Assembly (NCBI RefSeq): GCF_018449525.1
Contig: NZ_JAAVUS010000014.1
Coordinates: 80,651 to 144,650, forward strand
DNA length: 64,000 bases
Source of the DNA: Bradyrhizobium sp. dw_78
GTDB lineage: Bacteria; Pseudomonadota; Alphaproteobacteria; Rhizobiales; Xanthobacteraceae
Direction: 5' to 3'
The stretch's first letter is position 1. Each line of letters begins with the position of its first letter. The position numbers and the translations under genes are program-made. Below are positions 48,790 through 58,275 of this stretch, piece after piece. The notes under the pieces were generated by a model, which was not told the DNA's origin, made no database searches, and saw only the letters and a list, made by a program, of their open reading frames with translations.

Positions 48790-49176
48790 ATGAAGCCCGC
48801 TTCCGACGGTATGCCCAAGGACGTCCTGATTGTCGAGGACGATCCCATTATCGCGCTCGATTTTGAGGACACGATTCTTAGGTTCGGCGTGAAAGCGATA
48901 CGAACCGCGGGAAACGTGGCGCAGGCGCTTCACCTGATCGGCGAGCGCGCGCCTGATTTCGCCCTGCTCGACGTCGGCCTGCTCCGCGAAAACAGTTTTG
49001 CGGTCGCCGAACGGCTCGATGCGCTGCGGGTTCCCTACGCCTTCGTCACCGGCTACGGCGCCGATGTCAGGCTTCCGGCCGCGTTCGCGGTTCGGCCACG
49101 ATTGCCAAAACCCTTCTCGGTTGAAGCGCTGGAGGCTGTGTTGACACACGCCGCCTCGGGCGGGGCCAAGGGCTGA
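48790..49176 (+). CDS. Single-domain response regulator
   Basis: 128 residues from ATG 48790. A receiver domain only: acidic pocket VLIVEDDPIIALDF, phospho-acceptor Asp in ALLDVGLL, the Thr of FVTGYG and the Lys of LPKPFS. There is no output domain, so it acts as a phosphate carrier or partner in a phosphorelay. No kinase is adjacent. Members like this are common in Bradyrhizobium. Confidence 0.85.
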   Translation: MKPASDGMPKDVLIVEDDPIIALDFEDTILRFGVKAIRTAGNVAQALHLIGERAPDFALLDVGLLRENSFAVAERLDALRVPYAFVTGYGADVRLPAAFAVRPRLPKPFSVEALEAVLTHAASGGAKG

Positions 49177-49200
49177 CGGAATGTTTACCCCCATCCAAGG

Positions 49201-49240
49201 GTCATTCCGGGTTCGCGCCTCCGACGCGCCCCGGAATGAC
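49201..49240. repeat. Short GTCATTCCGGG palindrome
   Basis: GTCATTCCGGG at 49201-49211 and CCCGGAATGAC at 49230-49240 with an internal CGCGCCTCCGACGCG. It lies between two convergent genes and could also act as a terminator. Confidence 0.75.
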
Positions 49241-49274
49241 CAAGGACCAACGAAACCCGGGTCCGGTTCAGCGG

Positions 49275-50846
49275 TCAGCCGAGTTTTGGATCGAGCGTGG
49301 TCGACCATAGGGCCGTGTCGGCGCGGTCCCGCAGCGTCACCGTCATCCGTCCGGTCTTGCCCTCGATCTGTACATGACCGAAGAACTGCATGCCGTCCGA
49401 CGGCGGCAGGTTCTGCTTTTCACCGGGCGCTTTGACGAACTTCACCTCGGGACCGAAGGTGTTGTCGAGTTCGTTCGGCCCGAAGGTGCCGGCGTGGAAG
49501 GGGCCTGAGACGAATTCCCAGAACGGCTCGAATTCCTGGAACTGCGCCTTGTCGGGGTTGTAGTAATGCGCCGCGGTGTAATGCACGTCCGCGGTCAGCC
49601 ACACTGTATTGGTGATCCCGGCGGTCTTGATGAAGCGCAGGATGTCGGCGATCTCGAGTTCGCGGCCGCGCGGCGGGCCGTCGCCTTGCGCGAATGCTTC
49701 CGAGCCTTTCCGGTTGGCCCCATCGTCATAGACGATCAGGCTGAGCGGCATATCGGATGCGATCACCTTCCAGGTTGCCCGTGAATTCAACAGCGCGCGC
49801 TTCAGCCAGGCGAGCTGGTCGGGACCGATAAAATAGGCATCCGGGCCATAGCTGGTTTGCAGATTCGGTCCGTTGCCGCCGCGATAGCTGCGTTCGTCCA
49901 GCATGAAGACGTCGAGCAGAGGCCCGTAATTCAGCGTGCGGTAAACCCGGCCCGGTTCGACGATGCTCTCGCGCATCGGATACATCTCGTGAAACGCGCG
50001 GGAGGCGCGCGCTGCGAGCAGGGTGATGTCGCGCACCTTGTAGGTATCCGGGAGATGCTTGGAGATCGACCAGTTGTTGGTGACCTCGTGGTCGTCCCAC
50101 TGCACGAAGATCGGCACATCGGCATTGAAAGCGCGCACATTGTTGTCGAGGAGATTGTACTTGTGCGCGGCACGATATTCGTCGAGCGTCTCGGCGACCT
50201 TGGCCTTTTCCGGGATCGTCATGTTCTTCCAGATCTTGCCGTCGGCGAGCTTCACCTCCGGGGCGATGACGCCGTCGGCATAGATGGTGTCGCCCGAGTG
50301 AAGCAGGAAATCCGGCCGGTGCTTGTGCATGGCGGCGTAGGTGACCATGCCGCCGTCGTCGGGATTGATGCCCCAGCCCTGTCCGGCGACGTCGCCGCCC
50401 CAGACGAAGCTGACGTCACGCCGGTCGGCCGGCGCGGTGCGGAAGCGGCCTACCACCGGCTCGCCCACCACGTCGGTATGCGACAGATCGCGGAAGCGGA
50501 CGCGATAAAAAATGTCCTGTCCGGCGGGAAGGTTTTCGATCAGCATTTTCGCGGTGTAGTCGGTTTCGGGCAATGCCGCGATCGGCGGCAGCGCCCGCGC
50601 ATTGGCAAAGGACTCGACGGTATCGACTTCGACCATCATCTGCGCCGGCCGGTCGGTGCGCGACCACACCACGCCGCCATCGGTGCCGACGTCGCCGGAT
50701 TGCACGCCGTGGGTGACCATCGGCCGGTCGGCGGCGCGGCTGAGATAGGGCATGGCCAGCGTCGTGAAGCCGGTTGCAGCGGCGGTGGAAAGGAAGCGCC
50801 GGCGGGAAAGTCCACGGAAACCTTTGCGGGGAATTTTGACCGTCAT
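49275..50846 (-). CDS. phoD: PhoD-type alkaline phosphatase / phosphodiesterase
   Basis: 523 residues. The N-terminus is a Tat signal (SRRRFLSTAAATGF), so it is exported folded. The PhoD-like core begins with MVTHGVQSGDVGTDGGVVWSRTDR and contains VWGGDVAG, LHSGDTIYADG, QWDDHEVTNNW and WLTADVHYTAAHYY, which supply the metal ligands. It hydrolyses phosphate mono- and diesters in the periplasm. An AGGAGG lies 5 bases before ATG 50846 and abuts a dispersed repeat. No Pho operator was identified. Confidence 0.9.
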   Translation of the reverse strand: MTVKIPRKGFRGLSRRRFLSTAAATGFTTLAMPYLSRAADRPMVTHGVQSGDVGTDGGVVWSRTDRPAQMMVEVDTVESFANARALPPIAALPETDYTAKMLIENLPAGQDIFYRVRFRDLSHTDVVGEPVVGRFRTAPADRRDVSFVWGGDVAGQGWGINPDDGGMVTYAAMHKHRPDFLLHSGDTIYADGVIAPEVKLADGKIWKNMTIPEKAKVAETLDEYRAAHKYNLLDNNVRAFNADVPIFVQWDDHEVTNNWSISKHLPDTYKVRDITLLAARASRAFHEMYPMRESIVEPGRVYRTLNYGPLLDVFMLDERSYRGGNGPNLQTSYGPDAYFIGPDQLAWLKRALLNSRATWKVIASDMPLSLIVYDDGANRKGSEAFAQGDGPPRGRELEIADILRFIKTAGITNTVWLTADVHYTAAHYYNPDKAQFQEFEPFWEFVSGPFHAGTFGPNELDNTFGPEVKFVKAPGEKQNLPPSDGMQFFGHVQIEGKTGRMTVTLRDRADTALWSTTLDPKLG

Positions 50847-50855
50847 GCGAGCCTC

Positions 50856-50957
50856 CTATAGCGTTTTCGAGCGAAGCGGATTCCGGTTCGCGTGAAGAAA
50901 ACGCGTCCAACAAAATGATAGAGCCCAGTTCTGATTCAATCAGAACCGATAGGGCTC
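50856..50957 (-). repeat. Dispersed ~100-bp repeat, copy 4 (inverted)
   Basis: Reads CTATAGCGTTTTCGAGCGAA, then GTTCGCGTGAAGAAAACGCG and the palindrome GTTCTGATTCAATCAGAACC. It is the reverse orientation of the others and its end overlaps the phoD ribosome site. Confidence 0.9.
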
Positions 50958-51027
50958 TTGATCGGCTGAAAGCTTCAACAGACCTAGGAAGATTTGATGA
51001 CGGCCCGATTACAGAAGGCGCTTCCGT

Positions 51028-52479
51028 CTACAACGTTCCGGTGACCCGCAATGGGACGCCGGTGCGCGACAGGTTTTGCGGCACGCCGGTGAGAAGCGCC
51101 TTGCGGTCGGCCACGGCGTTGTGAAACTGCTCCAGCGCGATGTTGAAGGCGGTCAGCGCGCCTTCCGCGATGGCGCCATGTTCGAAGCAGAGCAGCGTGT
51201 TGCGCAGGATGTCGTCCGCTTCGGCCTGCATCCGGTCAAGCTCTTCGACGGAGTCGCAGCGGCGCGCCGCGGTCAGCATGTTCAGGAGATAGTCGCGCCG
51301 CGAACTATGGGTGTCGCGCTCGTCCTTCTTCAGATAGCCCGCGAACCATGCGCCTGCGGAGCCCATCGCCGAGAGCGCCATCAGCCCCCACCAGATGAAG
51401 TCGCTGTAGCGGTCGAGAAAGGTCTTTTCCTCGCCGTCGACAAACGCGGCTGCGCCCGGATGCACCGGGATCGCGGCATCCTTGTCGGTATCCGGCGTCT
51501 CGATTTTCGCGGCCAGCGGGAATTCCGCCATCACCTGGCGCCGGATCGCGAATAATTGCCGGGTGAAAGCGGCGATGGTCGATTCCGGCAAATCCTTGCG
51601 GGCCACGATGTGGTGGGCGAAGCTGATCGTCCTCACCTCGTCGTCGGGCCGGTCGGGCGAGCCGCCGAAGGCGCCGGCCGGGATTTCGGACGCTTCGTAA
51701 TTGGGATGATTTTGGGCGATGGCTTCGGCGGAATCGATCGCGAGGAATGTCGGGGCGCCGCCATCGCGCGTCGATGCGGCGATCGCGTCCGTGGTGATCT
51801 TGCTGTTGACCGGCCCCGCGGCGAGATAGGCGTCCGCCTTCTGGCCGCGGATTGCTTCGATCACATCGGAGGCCGGAAACTGGACGATATCGACCTTGGC
51901 CGGATCGATGCCGTATTGCTGCAGGATCACCTTGAGCAAATTGACATTGGCCGGCGTGCGGCCGACGACGCCGATGCGGCGTCCGGAGAGTTGCGCAATT
52001 TTGGTGATCTTCGGCGCGGCCTTTCTGCCCTTGGCTTTCTTGGCGGGCGAAGGCGCCCACAGCACCGCGACGTTCTTGCGCAGCGTGGCCACAGCCTGGG
52101 CGTTTGCCGGCACGGCAAGATCGCCGCGGATGATCGCGAGATCGACCTTGCGGTCCGCCAGCGCCTGCGCGCTCGCGGCGGCGCCGTCGGTCGGCACCGG
52201 ACGCAGACGAATATGGCTATGGGTCTGGGCAAAGCCCTGGGTCAGCGCCTGCACCACCTTGAGGTCATCGCTGTTTGCAGGGCCTACGGCTATCCGCAAG
52301 ATCACCGGCCGCGTCTCGAAATAATAGGCGGCGGCCAGCGCGCCGATGATGGCGAGGATGCCGGCCAGGAGGATGAATGTCAGCCGCTGCTGCGCCGGGC
52401 GCGGCGATGGCGACACGGGCGCTTCGATCAGGTCCGGACCGTCGGTCATCGATCTCCTAAATAACCGTTTTGGGGTCAA
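51028..52479 (-). CDS. Membrane-anchored TAXI-family solute-binding protein
   Basis: 483 residues with an N-terminal transmembrane helix (LTFILLAGILAIIGALAAAYYF) and a second helix near residue 360 (FIWWGLMALSAMGSAGAWF). The domain between is a TAXI-type periplasmic binding protein (VVQALTQGFAQTHSHIRLRPVPT, GRRIGVVGRTPANVNLLKVIL, APASDVIEAI-like). TAXI proteins feed TRAP transporters, but no permease gene is adjacent, so it may act as a sensor or with a distant permease. The C-terminal 100 residues are helical and unrecognised. Confidence 0.8.
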   Translation of the reverse strand: MTPKRLFRRSMTDGPDLIEAPVSPSPRPAQQRLTFILLAGILAIIGALAAAYYFETRPVILRIAVGPANSDDLKVVQALTQGFAQTHSHIRLRPVPTDGAAASAQALADRKVDLAIIRGDLAVPANAQAVATLRKNVAVLWAPSPAKKAKGRKAAPKITKIAQLSGRRIGVVGRTPANVNLLKVILQQYGIDPAKVDIVQFPASDVIEAIRGQKADAYLAAGPVNSKITTDAIAASTRDGGAPTFLAIDSAEAIAQNHPNYEASEIPAGAFGGSPDRPDDEVRTISFAHHIVARKDLPESTIAAFTRQLFAIRRQVMAEFPLAAKIETPDTDKDAAIPVHPGAAAFVDGEEKTFLDRYSDFIWWGLMALSAMGSAGAWFAGYLKKDERDTHSSRRDYLLNMLTAARRCDSVEELDRMQAEADDILRNTLLCFEHGAIAEGALTAFNIALEQFHNAVADRKALLTGVPQNLSRTGVPLRVTGTL

Positions 52480-52653
52480 TCTGGGTCGCCAACGGGGCTG
52501 AACTCCAATTGTAGCAAATTTGGCGTCGATCCGGGGTTACATCCGCGTCATGGTTCCCTCCTTAGGCTTGGCGCGGGCGCTTTTATTCCGCGATGGATCC
52601 CGGGATCGTCCGGCGGTGTTAGAAGTGCGGGATCGCTTGAACGGGAGGATATC

Positions 52654-52959
52654 ATGGCGGAACGGTTGTCGGCGGAAGCGCGGAAGCAGGCGCTGATGGG
52701 CTTGCCCGGCTGGGCGGATGCGCCGGGGCGCGAGGCAATTGGCCGCACCTTTATCTTCAGGAATTTCAGCGAAGCCTTCGGGTTCATGGCCCGCGTGGCA
52801 TTGGCCGCCGAGAAAAACGACCATCATCCGGAGTGGCGGAACGTCTACAAGACGGTGGAAGTGGTGCTGGCCACCCATGACGCCGGCGGCGTCACCGCGC
52901 TCGACATCGAACTGGCAAAGGCCATGAATGCGATCGCGGGGCAGTTCGGGACAGGCTGA
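52654..52959 (+). CDS. phhB: 4a-hydroxytetrahydrobiopterin dehydratase
   Basis: 101 residues, the full length of pterin-4a-carbinolamine dehydratases. The signature AEKNDHHPEWRNVYKTVEVVL is complete, including the catalytic His-His pair. It regenerates the pterin cofactor of phenylalanine hydroxylase; paralogues can also bind transcription factors. It begins at ATG 52654 after GGGAGG. No hydroxylase gene is near. Confidence 0.9.
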   Translation: MAERLSAEARKQALMGLPGWADAPGREAIGRTFIFRNFSEAFGFMARVALAAEKNDHHPEWRNVYKTVEVVLATHDAGGVTALDIELAKAMNAIAGQFGTG

Positions 52960-53101
52960 GCGGTTCCACGATCTTGCAGCGATGGCGTGACATCCCCAGC
53001 TAAGAAAGACCGCGGTGGTTTTCGATACGGGAAACGGTTTCGAGCCGAAGCCAGCCTGGACCTGATTCAGGGAGTGCAGGTTCGGATGAAGAAGACCCGT
53101 C

Positions 53102-53135
53102 AAGACGGAAACAGAAGTAAGACGGAAACAGAAGA
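53102..53135. repeat. Two near-identical 16-bp units
   Basis: AAGACGGAAACAGAAG occurs twice with one base between. It lies in the spacer before the YkvA-like gene, close to a half copy of the dispersed repeat (GGTTCTGGTTCGATCGGAATC at about 53152-53173). Confidence 0.8.
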
Positions 53136-53197
53136 TTGAGAGCGACAGGCCGGTTCTGGTTCGATCGGAATCGATAAGCGCTTGGGGATCCCGCACG

Positions 53198-53569
53198 ATG
53201 GCAACCGAACATACGGCAGGTTTCGAGCCGGCCGAGGAATTGGCCAAGGACCGCGAAAGCGTGAGGCGGCGCTTCTGGATCAAGCTGAAGCGAGTGGTGG
53301 CGCAACTGCCGTTCGCAGAAGATTTGCTGGCCGCGTATTATTGCGCCTTCGATAAGCAGACGCCGCGCCACGTGCAGGTCACGCTGCTGGGCGCGATCGC
53401 CTATTTCATCCTGCCGTTCGACTTCATCCCCGACATGATGCCGGTGCTCGGCTTCACCGATGATGCCGCGGTGCTCGCCACCGCGATCCGGCTGGTCGCA
53501 ACCCACATCACGTCAGACCACCATGAAGCGGCGCGCGCCGCCTTGAAGCGGATGGGCGGGAACCGGTAG
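53198..53569 (+). CDS. YkvA family (DUF1232) membrane-associated protein
   Basis: 123 residues. The DUF1232 core reads PFAEDLLAAYYCAFDKQTP, then YFILPFDFIPDMMPVLGFTDDAAVLATAI, with the typical Pro-Phe-Asp-Phe-Ile-Pro-Asp motif. Members are small membrane-linked proteins of unknown role. The C-terminus is helical and basic. It converges, 8 bp apart, on a TAXI binding protein gene. Confidence 0.85.
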   Translation: MATEHTAGFEPAEELAKDRESVRRRFWIKLKRVVAQLPFAEDLLAAYYCAFDKQTPRHVQVTLLGAIAYFILPFDFIPDMMPVLGFTDDAAVLATAIRLVATHITSDHHEAARAALKRMGGNR

Positions 53570-53577
53570 CCGGCGCT

Positions 53578-54753
53578 CTATTGCTGCGCCGGCCGGGCCT
53601 GCGCCTTGGCGTTTTGCGAGGCTTCCCAGGCCTGGAACTGCCTGAACAAGACTTCCTTGTCAGTGCTTGATTGCATCGCCGCCGCTGCCGGATTCTGCCG
53701 CAGGAACGTCTCGAATCGTTCGCGCGTCAGCGGCTCGATGCCGTGCTTGTCCAGCCATTCCTGGGCCGGAGGGAAACGGGTCCAGCCGGGGAGCGGCGCC
53801 GACAGCGAAACCTCCTTCCATTTCGGATGGAAGGGCGGCCTCTGGAACTGGGGGAACTTGGTGAAGAAAGCGTCCACGAACAGTGAAAGCTTTCGATAGC
53901 GATCGGTCTTCGGCGCCCAATTATAGGCCGCGAGCAGCGCCGGCACCGCGATGGTATCGACCGTCTCGCCGTCCGCGATCAGGTTCGGATAATCCTTCGA
54001 GGTCAGCGTCGCCGGCAGATAGTCGCCTTGCAGCGGCCTTTCATAATCCACCTTCACGAGATGGAAGCGGCCGCCATCGTTGGTAAAGGACGAGACCGAC
54101 TTGTACGGCTTGCCGCCGACGACGATCACGGCATCGACCTCGCCCTTCTTCAGCTTCTCCATCGCGACGCGCTGTTCGATATAGACCCAGTTCGCCTTCA
54201 TCCCGAGCCGCTCGGCCACCGTCAACACGGTGACGAAGGTGCTGCCGTTCGGCAAGTCGACGCTGACGGTCTTGCCCTCCAGATCCCGCAGGCTCCGGAT
54301 CGACTTCGAGGCGATGATCTGCATTTCCTCGTTGTAGAGCTTGGTCACGTAGGTGAACTGCCGCTTGATGTCTTTCGCAAACCCCTTCTTTTCGAGGTAG
54401 TCGAGCGTGTCGGCGCGCACGACGCCGATGTCGACGCCCTGCAGGAACAGGATGTCGGCGACGCTCTGCACGGAGCCGCGACCGACGATCGGCAGCACGC
54501 GCAGATTGTTGCCGTCGTCGAGCACGGAAGCAAGGTCGGCGCCGAACTGCACATAGGTGCCGCCGATGGTGCCGGTGATGCATGTCACCGTGTTTTCGTT
54601 CAGCGCCTGCTTGGTCGCGGCCGAACCGAACTGGAAGATTGCCTTGAGGCTGTCACTGACCTTGGCGGGGTCATATTCGTCCTGCTCGGCTCGCGCTACC
54701 ATGCCAAAAGTCATCGCGATGACGAATATCGCCAACCCAACCAAACGACGCAT
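53578..54753 (-). CDS. Periplasmic TAXI-family solute-binding protein
   Basis: 391 residues with a Sec signal (VGLAIFVIAMTFGMVARAEQ). The binding domain shows TGTIGGTYVQFGADLASVLDDG near the start, ILFLQGVDIGVVRADTLDYLE and LEGKTVSVDLPNGSTFVTVL, the TAXI pattern. Like the other TAXI gene at 51028 it has no TRAP permease beside it. The C-terminus is Gln/Ala-rich. The two may be paralogues with different ligands. Confidence 0.85.
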   Translation of the reverse strand: MRRLVGLAIFVIAMTFGMVARAEQDEYDPAKVSDSLKAIFQFGSAATKQALNENTVTCITGTIGGTYVQFGADLASVLDDGNNLRVLPIVGRGSVQSVADILFLQGVDIGVVRADTLDYLEKKGFAKDIKRQFTYVTKLYNEEMQIIASKSIRSLRDLEGKTVSVDLPNGSTFVTVLTVAERLGMKANWVYIEQRVAMEKLKKGEVDAVIVVGGKPYKSVSSFTNDGGRFHLVKVDYERPLQGDYLPATLTSKDYPNLIADGETVDTIAVPALLAAYNWAPKTDRYRKLSLFVDAFFTKFPQFQRPPFHPKWKEVSLSAPLPGWTRFPPAQEWLDKHGIEPLTRERFETFLRQNPAAAAMQSSTDKEVLFRQFQAWEASQNAKAQARPAQQ

Positions 54754-54798
54754 ATTTATCCCCCGCCCTATGAAAATCAGTCCATGCTACGAAGATTA

Positions 54799-55683
54799 TT
54801 ATTGCATCTGAGCCAGGCGTTGCTGCGCGTCCGCCGACCCAAGCTCGGCCGCCTTCTCGTACCAGCTCCGCGCCGCCGCCAGATCAGGCGTGATGTTCCT
54901 GACGTCCTGCGTTCCCAGCACCGCCGGGTCGTAGGTCTGGCCAAGCATGAAGGCGGCGCTGGCCTCCTGCGCGTCGGCAGCCCGCTCCAGCAGCAGACGG
55001 GCCGATGTGATGTCGCCGACGGTGAGCAGAGTCTTTGCCCGGTTCATCATTCCCGCCAGCGTGTCCGAATCGAGCCTCCTTGCCGGCTGAACCGGAGCCG
55101 GGGGCTGAATTTCGGGCTGAATCTGACGGGCGGTTTTAAGTGCGGCGGAGATTTCCTCGCGTGAGGGCGTGGCTGCGACCGCCGGGGTCTGAGCAGACGG
55201 TATCTGACCATTGCCGGTCGTCGTCTGGCCAACGGCGGCGGGTTGTACGCCCAGTGTGGCCACCTGGACGGAATTTGCCAGCCGCGGCTTGGCCGCGGGG
55301 AGCTGGGCTACGGCGGTCCCGGATTGGTTTCGGGTCGCCGCGGTTACCGCCGCCAGCGAAGCCTTGGCGTTGACGATGATCGCACGCGTGGTGTCGGTCG
55401 AAAACAACGACGCAACAGCTGCCGCCGCCAAGATGGCCACGGAACCCGCGAGAACCCGCGAAGCGGTAAATGTCCGTTTCCGAGGACGCTCCCGAACATA
55501 TTCGTAGGGTTGCGGCTCGGTTTCTTCGAATTCATCCGACAGGAAGAGCGGGACGGCGTCGTCCGGAATATGCGCTACGCCTGCTTTTCTATATGGATAG
55601 CGCCCAAATCGCGGGCCGTTTGTATCGTAATCAAAGGTGTCGACGCTTGAGTCTGATTGAAAACGCCTGGTCTTCTCCAGCAT
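54799..55683 (-). CDS. Membrane-anchored Sel1/TPR-type repeat protein
   Basis: 294 residues from ATG 55683; upstream codons to 55794 look non-coding. One transmembrane helix (VLAGSVAILAAAAVASLF, about residues 75-92) follows a basic cytoplasmic part. The C-terminal 90 residues form Sel1-like helices (SARLLLERAADAQEASAAFMLG, SWYEKAAELGSADAQQRL). A Pro/Thr-rich linker joins them. Such proteins often scaffold envelope complexes. It lies 45 bp from the TAXI gene on the same strand. Confidence 0.75.
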   Translation of the reverse strand: MLEKTRRFQSDSSVDTFDYDTNGPRFGRYPYRKAGVAHIPDDAVPLFLSDEFEETEPQPYEYVRERPRKRTFTASRVLAGSVAILAAAAVASLFSTDTTRAIIVNAKASLAAVTAATRNQSGTAVAQLPAAKPRLANSVQVATLGVQPAAVGQTTTGNGQIPSAQTPAVAATPSREEISAALKTARQIQPEIQPPAPVQPARRLDSDTLAGMMNRAKTLLTVGDITSARLLLERAADAQEASAAFMLGQTYDPAVLGTQDVRNITPDLAAARSWYEKAAELGSADAQQRLAQMQ

Positions 55684-55964
55684 TGTGATGCCTCCCCACA
55701 GCCAATACGCAACGACTGGGCACCACCGGCCTCGCCTTTCTTCCCCGTGCGCCCATTGGTTGAGTAAATCGCCCGGAGAATCAGCCCAAAACACGACCTT
55801 CCGTGGCGCAAATTGGGAGATATTAAGGTATAATTAAGGCGTAGCGGCGAAGTTCACAGCGTTTTTACAAAATCGCAACGTTCCGATTAAATGAGATTTA
55901 TAATTTGATAGATTCATAAATTCGCAGCCGCTCCGGCAATTCGCTTCGCCACTGCGTCCCCGCA

Positions 55965-56939
55965 TCACGGATGCAGGATCACCTTGCCCATCGCCTTGCG
56001 GCCGGCGAGCACCTTCAAGGCGTCGGCGGTTTGCGCCAAGGGGAAGGTGCGATCGACATGCGATGAGATCTTGCCTTCCGCGGTCCACTTCACCAGCTTC
56101 TCAAGATTGGCGCGGTTCTTGTCCGGGTTGAGCCGCGCCCACGCGCCCCAGAACACCCCGCGGATATCGCAACCCTTGAGCAAGGCCAGGTTGAGGGGCA
56201 TTTTCGGAATGTCTCCGGCGGCAAAACCGATGACGAGAAAGCGGCCTTCCCACGCGATCGCGCGCAGCGCAGCCTCGGCATATGCGCCGCCGACCGGATC
56301 AAAAATAATGTCCGCGCCTTTGCCGTTGGTCAGCCGGCGCAGGCCCTCCTTCAAATCTTCCTTGGCGTAATTCAGTGTCAGTTCGGCGCCATGCGTCTTG
56401 GCGAATTCGAGCTTCTCGTCCGACGAGGCGCAGGCGATCACCTTCAGGCCCATCAATCGGCCGAGTTCGCAGGCCGCAAGCCCGGTGCCGCCGGCGGCGC
56501 CGAGCACGGCAAGCGTTTCGCCCGGCTTGGGGCTGGCGCGGTCTTCCAGCGCATGCAGCGCGGTGCCGTAGATGATGATGATCCCGGCGGCGCGATCGAA
56601 ATCCAGATTGTCCGGAATCTTGACGATGGAATTCGCCGGCAGCGCGATCTTTTCACGGGCCCCGTTATGGCCGCAGGAAGCGATGACGCGGTCGCCGACC
56701 TTGAGCTCGGTTACGCCGGCGCCAACGCTTTCGATCACGCCCGCGACTTCCGCGGCCGGCGAGAATGGAAAGGGCGGTTTGACCTGGTATTTGCCCTGGA
56801 TCATCAGGATGTCGAAGAAATTCAGCGCCGCCGCCTTGATCGCGATCACGGCCTGGCCGGCTTCCGCGACAGGATCCGGCACCTCCGCCAGCACCAGGTC
56901 GTCGGGCTGGCAATATTGCGAGCAGAGAATGGCTTTCAT
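55965..56939 (-). CDS. NADPH:quinone oxidoreductase family protein
   Basis: 324 residues of the medium-chain dehydrogenase/quinone reductase type without structural zinc. Segments: IQGKYQVKPPFPFSPAAEVAGVI, then the NADPH-binding LAVLGAAGGTGLAACELGRLMGLKVIACASSDEKL, and a C-terminal FPLAQTADALKVLAGRKAMGKVIL. It would reduce quinones or enones with NADPH. The start is ATG 56939. No neighbour suggests a pathway. Confidence 0.9.
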   Translation of the reverse strand: MKAILCSQYCQPDDLVLAEVPDPVAEAGQAVIAIKAAALNFFDILMIQGKYQVKPPFPFSPAAEVAGVIESVGAGVTELKVGDRVIASCGHNGAREKIALPANSIVKIPDNLDFDRAAGIIIIYGTALHALEDRASPKPGETLAVLGAAGGTGLAACELGRLMGLKVIACASSDEKLEFAKTHGAELTLNYAKEDLKEGLRRLTNGKGADIIFDPVGGAYAEAALRAIAWEGRFLVIGFAAGDIPKMPLNLALLKGCDIRGVFWGAWARLNPDKNRANLEKLVKWTAEGKISSHVDRTFPLAQTADALKVLAGRKAMGKVILHP

Positions 56940-57085
56940 GGGCGCACCTGATTTTCGGACGCAAAATGGCTCGTTGTTTCATGCCGGATTTGAGGCCGGG
57001 CGACAATCCGATTTCCGCTTCTCATGGCGAGGCGGCGCGCTTGCGCCGCCCTCGGACAGAATCAAACGATGTTTGAAACAGCCTG

Positions 57086-57310
57086 TTGGCGGGGAAGCGG
57101 ATTCTGATTCCCGGCGCAGAGGCGACCGCAATCCGCGGCGACATTCGCGGCGGCGCTGAACTCGGCGCCATGATCGATATGGTGTGGCGTGAGGCGCTGC
57201 TCGATATTCCGGTCAACAATGCCGCCGCGCATGTGCCGGCGCCGAGGACTTGTTGCGGTGGACCGATGCGCAACGGGAAAACAGCGCGCGGCGCGCGCGA
57301 AAGATTGTGG
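57086..57310 (+). pseudogene. Possible remnant of a short-chain dehydrogenase
   Basis: A TTG-started frame reads GAEATAIRGDIRGGAELGAM, then LLDIPVNNAAAHVPAP, closely like the gDv...amv...LDILVNNAA region of SDR enzymes. The N-terminal cofactor-binding strand and the Ser-Tyr-Lys catalytic part are missing, and a shift of frame near 57240 gives further plausible sequence (EDLLRWTDAQREN). A decayed gene fragment is the best reading; chance coding is possible. Confidence 0.35.
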
Positions 57311-57484
57311 GCGGAGATTGACGGACCAGCGTTGCCGTGAATTTGCGCGTCGTCGTCCGGCGCGCCGGTTTGGAATCACGCAACCGCCTTTCCAAAAAGA
57401 TATTTGCCCGTTATCCATCGGCGCGGTCGCCGGGGCGAATCGGGCCATCTTCCAGTCACAATGATAAGGGAACCAGATTCGGTC

Positions 57485-58084
57485 ATGTCCGTGCGGCGAT
57501 CTCTGGCAATTCTGGCTGTAAGCGTGCTGATGGGCGGGGTTGCGATCCCCGCGCAGAGCGCATCGCCCAAGGTCGCGGCCAAGCCAGTCGCCGCCAAACC
57601 TGATACCAAGCCTGCCGTCGCCGCTGCGGGTGGCGCGGAGCCGACATTGATCGGCCAGTTCGGCACCTGGGGCGCCTACACAGCATCGCCGAACGGCAAG
57701 AAAGTATGCTTTGCACTTGCAAAGCCGTCGTCGTCGAAGACCAACCCGCCGAACCGTCCGCGCGATCCGGCCTATGCCTTCGTTTCCACGCGTCCGGCGG
57801 AAAAGGTCATGAACGAAGTTTCGATCATGATCGGCTATACGGTCAAGCCGGGCTCGGAATCGACGCTGGAAGCCGGCGGCGCCACCTATGCGATGTATAC
57901 CCAGGGCGACGGGCTCTGGATCAAGAACGCCGCCGAGGAAGAGCGCATGGTCGAGGCGATGCGCAAAGCCGCCGATGTCGTGGTCAAGGCCGTTTCGGCA
58001 AAGGGCACCGAGACGACGGATACTTTTTCGGCGAAAGGGCTCTCCCAGGCGCTCGACCGGTTGGCGCAGGATTGCCGGCGCTGA
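57485..58084 (+). CDS. Invasion-associated locus B (IalB) family protein
   Basis: 199 residues from ATG 57485 (MSVRRSLAILAVSVLMGG), a Sec signal. The mature part resembles IalB: GQFGTWGAYTASPNGKKVCFALAKP, with RDPAYAFVSTRPAEKVMNEVSIMIGY. IalB was found with Bartonella entry into red cells, but the family is widespread in free-living rhizobia, where its function is unknown. It is probably periplasmic. A run of Lys/Pro/Ala residues follows the signal. Confidence 0.85.
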   Translation: MSVRRSLAILAVSVLMGGVAIPAQSASPKVAAKPVAAKPDTKPAVAAAGGAEPTLIGQFGTWGAYTASPNGKKVCFALAKPSSSKTNPPNRPRDPAYAFVSTRPAEKVMNEVSIMIGYTVKPGSESTLEAGGATYAMYTQGDGLWIKNAAEEERMVEAMRKAADVVVKAVSAKGTETTDTFSAKGLSQALDRLAQDCRR

Positions 58085-58275
58085 AGTCAGCTTCGGTTTT
58101 GTTGATTCGGTCCCGTTGATCTAGCTGGTTTGGACATGATCTTTTCCGACCGCCGATGGCGGCTTTGCGCCGACGAAGCTTCCGGCCCGGGTTCATGCCT
58201 GGGCCGCTCATTTCGCCCGAAACCCATGCGTTTGATGCCTTTCCAGCGGATGCCGGAAGGCCTATCTGATGTTCC

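Noticed and set aside
48790..49176. Partner of the GHKL kinase at 2079.
   Set aside because: The receiver protein at 4448 is coupled to that kinase; this one is 44 kb away and typical of stand-alone regulators.
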